A DNA stretch of 14,972 bases from Patescibacteria group bacterium (lineage in GTDB: Bacteria > Patescibacteriota > Minisyncoccia > JAHIHE01), in assembly GCA_018899995.1 (NCBI GenBank), contig JAHIHE010000120.1, positions 1-14,972 of the forward strand, read 5' to 3'. The notes beneath the pieces were generated by a model. The model worked only from the letters and a program-made list of their open reading frames with translations, did no database searches and was not told where the DNA came from. This document shows, piece after piece, positions 12,701-14,972 of the stretch. Position 1 is the first letter of the stretch. Every line of letters begins with the position of its first letter. The translations under genes were made by a program, and so were the position numbers.

Positions 12701-13705
12701 ATGATTGACGCTTCTCTGCCGGAAAAGCTGAAGGAAAAAATTTCCAGCTTTTCCGATTACAAAATTTTCACGCATAAAAATCCGGACGGCGACGCGCTGG
12801 GCTCTGTTTTGGCGCTAAAAAGAATTCTGGAGTTTGAAAACAAATCCTCGGAGATTTTTGTTTTCAATTCCATCGGCGCGCATTTTTATTTTTTGCCCGG
12901 CATAGAAGAAATCCGGATACAAAAAGAATTTAAGGACGGCGCGAATAGTCCGGCGCTGTTTGTCTTGGTTGATTGCGCTTCTTGGGGCCGCACGGGATTT
13001 CCGTTTTTTGATTTCGCGAAAAAAGAGGTAATCGCCATTGACCATCATCCAAAAAGAACTGATAAAGAGCCGCTCGCGCTTGAAATCATTGACCTAAGCG
13101 CTTCTTCGGCCGCGGAAATTATTTTTGCTCTTGCGCGGGAGTTGAACTGGAAAATTGATCCGGAAATTTCTTTCTGCCTCTTAGCTGGAATATTGTCGGA
13201 TACCGGAGCGTTCAAGCACTCAAACACTACGCCAAAAGCGCTGAAGGCAGTTTCCGCTCTGATGAAAAACGGGGTTAATATAAAAAAAATCGCGGATAAT
13301 TTGTTCAGGAAAAACGAATTTCCCGGACAACTCAAACTTTTGGGGGAAGTTTTGGCCAGAGCTTCGCTTGAGCCGCGAATTCGGATGGCTTTTTCTTTCG
13401 CCGCCGATAAAGATATGAAGAGACACGGCGCCGAAGAAGAAGATCTTTCCGGATTGGCAAATCTTCTTTCGGGAATTCCGGAAAGCAGATTCAGCATGCT
13501 GCTGATAGAAACCGGCGCGGGAAAAATCAAAGCGAGCTTGCGCTCTGAGACGCACAAAGGAGTTGATGTTTCAAAAATCGCGCGGCTTTTCGGCGGCGGC
13601 GGGCACAAACTGGCAGCCGGATTTGAGATTGAGGGAAAAATTGAAGAGCGGTTTGAAATGATTAAAGAAAAAATTGCCAAAGAATCCGCCAGCTGGCGGA
13701 TATAA
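12701..13705 (+). CDS. nrnA: DHH/DHHA1 phosphoesterase, NrnA-like (oligoribonuclease / pAp phosphatase)
   Basis: A 334-residue protein of the DHH superfamily. NrnA proteins degrade 2-5 nt RNA leftovers and dephosphorylate 3'-phosphoadenosine 5'-phosphate. The metal-site motifs are in order: HKNPDGDALGS (25-35), VLVDCAS with D91, AIDHHP (112-117), and GILSDTGAFKH with D167. The C-terminal DHHA1 domain ends with the substrate-binding GGGGHKLAAGF at 298-308. Length (about 310-340) and domain order match NrnA. The ATG starts at the base after the rbfA stop, so the genes are co-translated; the rbfA-nrnA pair is common in bacteria. tRNA-Cys begins 11 nt after its stop. The exact substrate is inferred from the family. 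Confidence 0.88.
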   Translation: MIDASLPEKLKEKISSFSDYKIFTHKNPDGDALGSVLALKRILEFENKSSEIFVFNSIGAHFYFLPGIEEIRIQKEFKDGANSPALFVLVDCASWGRTGFPFFDFAKKEVIAIDHHPKRTDKEPLALEIIDLSASSAAEIIFALARELNWKIDPEISFCLLAGILSDTGAFKHSNTTPKALKAVSALMKNGVNIKKIADNLFRKNEFPGQLKLLGEVLARASLEPRIRMAFSFAADKDMKRHGAEEEDLSGLANLLSGIPESRFSMLLIETGAGKIKASLRSETHKGVDVSKIARLFGGGGHKLAAGFEIEGKIEERFEMIKEKIAKESASWRI

Positions 13706-13716
13706 TAGAAAAATAC

Positions 13717-13788
13717 GGCCAGATAGCCAAGTAGTAAGGCAGAAGTCTGCAAAACTTCTATACGTGGGTGCAATTCCCACTCTGGCCT
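13717..13788 (+). tRNA. trnC: tRNA-Cys (GCA)
   Basis: A 72-nt cloverleaf: acceptor GGCCAGA/TCTGGCC, anticodon stem GAAGT/ACTTC with loop CTGCAAA (anticodon GCA at 13749-13751), T stem GTGGG/CCCAC, discriminator T73 as expected for Cys. CCA is not encoded. The D loop reads AGTAGTA and the T loop TGCAATT, so positions 18 and 55 are A and G instead of G and T, while G19-C56 and G15-C48 are kept. Confidence 0.93.
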
Positions 13789-13796
13789 CAAACAAT

Positions 13797-13876
13797 AACT
13801 GATAACTGATAACTTATAACTTATAACAAAAAATAATCAAACGGGGTTATAAGTTTTAAGTTATCGGTTGTTAGTT
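13797..13876. repeat. Inverted heptamer array (4 + 4 units) between the two tRNA genes
   Basis: The left arm (13797-13827) is AACTGAT, AACTGAT, AACTTAT, AACTTAT, then AAC. The right arm (13846-13876) is GTT then ATAAGTT, TTAAGTT, ATCGGTT, GTTAGTT. The 31-nt arms are complementary at 27 positions, and several differences are wobble-compatible. The loop is 18 nt and ends ACGGG. Same architecture as 10614-10688 but a different heptamer. Confidence 0.85.
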
Positions 13877-13883
13877 GATTTTC

Positions 13884-13967
13884 GGCCCAGTGGTGGAATT
13901 GGCATACACGCGACACTTAAAATGTCGTGCCCTTACGGGCTTGTGGGTTCGACTCCCACCTGGGCCA
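13884..13967 (+). tRNA. trnL: tRNA-Leu (TAA)
   Basis: An 84-nt class II tRNA: acceptor GGCCCAG/CTGGGCC, anticodon stem CGACA/TGTCG with loop CTTAAAA (anticodon TAA at 13918-13920), long variable arm GCCC-TTAC-GGGC, T arm GTGGG-TTCGACT-CCCAC, discriminator A73. CCA is not encoded. Foreign-looking DNA starts directly after its 3' end. Confidence 0.95.
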
Positions 13968-13969
13968 CA

Positions 13970-14114
13970 TTTTAGAAAATTGGCGAGATTGGCCGATGTC
14001 GCCAATAATACCCTGATTAAAATGGAAACAGGGGAAAATAAAAACCCAACGCTTGAAACCTTAAAAAAGGTCGCGAAAGCCCTTGAGGTTAGCGTTGATG
14101 ATTTAATAAGCTAA
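13970..14114 (+). pseudogene. N-terminally truncated XRE-type helix-turn-helix regulator
   Basis: The frame encodes KLARLADVANNTLIKMETGE, then KNPTLETLKKVAKALEVSVDDLIS, which is the last two thirds of a cro/C1-type helix-turn-helix domain (recognition helix onward). The first 15-20 residues, including helix 1, are missing: upstream the frame runs straight into tRNA-Leu and has no start codon of its own. The break falls within a few bases of the tRNA 3' end. The preserved part shows no frameshift or stop, so the loss may be recent. It could only be expressed from a non-standard start such as TTG 13980, which would lack a full domain. Confidence 0.7.
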
Positions 14115-14118
14115 AATT

Positions 14119-14307
14119 ATGGAAAAAGGAAAATGCGAAATTTGTGATAAAATAATTGATGGCGATTCTGTTCGTGTTTCCCAAAAAAAATTAGAAGAAA
14201 TCGGATATAAAATCCCCATCAGCCACATACAAGGAGAAACATTAATGAATGACATTCCCGAAAAAGTCAAAGAAAAAGTTTCTATTATACTGATAATTCG
14301 CACTTAG
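14119..14307 (+). CDS. Small protein with CxxC motif, function unknown
   Basis: A 62-residue open frame starting 4 nt after the stop of the XRE remnant. It begins MEKGKCEICDKIIDGDSVRV; the CEIC pair at residues 6-9 looks like half of a zinc knuckle, but no second pair follows. The C-terminus is VKEKVSIILIIRT. No ribosome-binding site is evident. The close spacing suggests it was once translated with the XRE gene. I do not recognise a family, and it may itself be truncated. Confidence 0.4.
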   Translation: MEKGKCEICDKIIDGDSVRVSQKKLEEIGYKIPISHIQGETLMNDIPEKVKEKVSIILIIRT

Positions 14308-14325
14308 CTTAATTTTTGAATCTGA

Positions 14326-14357
14326 TGCTTTTTGCCTTATTTTACAGGTAAAAAGCA
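14326..14357. terminator. Hairpin after the CxxC gene, possible weak terminator
   Basis: TGCTTTTTGCC (14326-14336) pairs with GGTAAAAAGCA (14347-14357) over 11 bp with one wobble, loop of 10 nt. The bases after it (ATTATTCGCTTATT) are AT-rich but not a clean T run. Confidence 0.35.
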
Positions 14358-14376
14358 ATTATTCGCTTATTAAGTT

Positions 14377-14460
14377 ATGTGTGGAAAGTCAATAGTAGGA
14401 GGACCCCCCTGTTACTGTGATAAAAAAATTAATATTGCTCTAAAAAAAATAAAACAATGA
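14377..14460 (+). CDS. Possible 27-residue peptide coupled to the downstream gene
   Basis: ATG at 14377 opens a short frame (MCGKSIVGGPPCYCDKKINI, 27 residues in all) with three cysteines and a basic tail. Its TGA overlaps the ATG of the next gene in an ATGA quadruplet, the same coupling used between genes elsewhere in the window. It may be a leader peptide, a small protein or chance. Confidence 0.3.
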   Translation: MCGKSIVGGPPCYCDKKINIALKKIKQ

Positions 14461-14972
14461 ATACAAAAAATTTACTAAAAAATAAATGGGCTTGGATTAT
14501 TGGAGGAATTATTTTATTGGTTATTATAATTGCAAGTGGAGGCGAAGAACAATCTGTGCCTGCGGCGACACAATCACAAGTCAATAATGTACAACAGGAG
14601 ACGCAAGTAAAAGAATTAACACCTGAACAAAAAGAGGTTAAAAGTTTTTTAACTGAAATCGGCGTTCTCACTATTAAATCCGGAAAGGGCAATGACGATG
14701 TTGAAAAAATGGGTATAGAATTTCAACGCAATGGCTTGCCACTCCCGTATGCCATATCAGCCCAACTTGTTTTTGAATCGGTTTTAAAAGAAGCTAAAAA
14801 AGTAAAAGTTCCTTCGGGTGGAGATGGTGTTAAAAATTATTTTATTGAAAGTGTTCAGTATCAATTAAATGGAGTAACAACCATAAGAGAAGCTCTTGAG
14901 GCGGCCCCTATAAATGAAAAGAAATTGTGGCAGGGGTTAGAAACCTATAATAAGGCTATGCTTTCTACTGCA
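14457..14972 (+). CDS. Membrane-anchored protein of unknown function, 3' end beyond the window
   Basis: The first 172 codons of a gene that runs off the right edge. Residues 1-11 are basic (MNTKNLLKNKW), residues 12-27 form one membrane helix (AWIIGGIILLVIIIAS), and a Gln/Thr/Val-rich linker (about 30-55) leads to an apparently extracytoplasmic domain with EVKSFLTEIGVLTIKSGKGND and later NGLPLPYAISAQLVFESVLK. No lipobox cysteine is present, so this is an N-terminal anchor, not a lipoprotein. The start overlaps the stop of a 27-residue frame (ATGA). I recognise no domain. Base composition is AT-rich like the rest of the region after tRNA-Leu. Confidence 0.75.
   Translation, partial: MNTKNLLKNKWAWIIGGIILLVIIIASGGEEQSVPAATQSQVNNVQQETQVKELTPEQKEVKSFLTEIGVLTIKSGKGNDDVEKMGIEFQRNGLPLPYAISAQLVFESVLKEAKKVKVPSGGDGVKNYFIESVQYQLNGVTTIREALEAAPINEKKLWQGLETYNKAMLSTA

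Noticed and set aside
13875..14114. 79-codon protein including the XRE fragment
   Set aside because: Its first 30 codons are the tRNA-Leu gene; only the helix-turn-helix remnant is real.

Overview
This window looks like a chromosomal segment of a Candidate Phyla Radiation (Patescibacteria, Parcubacteria-like) bacterium. The pointers are a DUF4446 gene, a short IF2 with almost no N-terminal extension, a TrmB-type regulator, a TraR/DksA-lspA-comM cluster, a LysM-CHAP cell-wall protein, scarce Shine-Dalgarno sequences, tRNAs without encoded CCA, and many palindromic repeats. TGA serves as a stop codon (for example at 804 and 1346), so the code appears standard and not the UGA=Gly code of Gracilibacteria. 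The lineage call is inference; no 16S or ribosomal protein gene is present.

Layout. 1-75 (-): start of a gene leaving the window, with its own promoter. 220-2982 (-): a tight five-gene operon read rdgB, Nudix hydrolase, zincin-like protein, P-loop kinase, GNAT acetyltransferase, where start and stop codons overlap (ATGA, TGATG). The first two genes suggest nucleotide-pool sanitation. 2983-3435: divergent intergenic region with one promoter in each direction, a GC-rich unexplained block and hairpins. 3436-4521 (+): secreted LysM-LysM-CHAP protein, convergent with 4694-7391 (-): dksA/traR, lspA, comM. 7471-8262 (-): TrmB-type regulator. 8263-10127: about 1.9 kb with almost no coding, containing a MITE-like repeat, a consensus promoter driving a 50-residue two-helix membrane protein with a structured leader and a strong terminator, and several repeat families. 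10128-13705 (+): DUF4446, infB, rbfA and an NrnA-like DHH phosphoesterase, a translation/RNA-turnover block, followed by tRNA-Cys and tRNA-Leu. 13968-14972: AT-rich accessory DNA directly abutting tRNA-Leu, with a decapitated XRE regulator, small ORFs and the start of a membrane-anchored protein.

The most striking feature is the repeat content. I see four kinds of structured repeat: (1) a three-way-junction element closed by ACCCCGTTAAAT/ATTTAACGGGGT (three copies, one supplying the dksA stop codon, one carrying another element nested in its loop); (2) GCCCGCTTCG...CGAGGCGAGC palindromes (one translated in frame inside lspA); (3) inverted arrays of four short tandem units per arm (heptamers at 10614-10688 and 13797-13876, decamers translated in frame inside the infB G domain); and (4) a GGGGGATTTC-type MITE. 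Short inverted arrays and palindromes therefore occur both between genes and, in frame, inside essential genes, somewhat like Rickettsia palindromic elements. Whether they share one mechanism of origin is inference.
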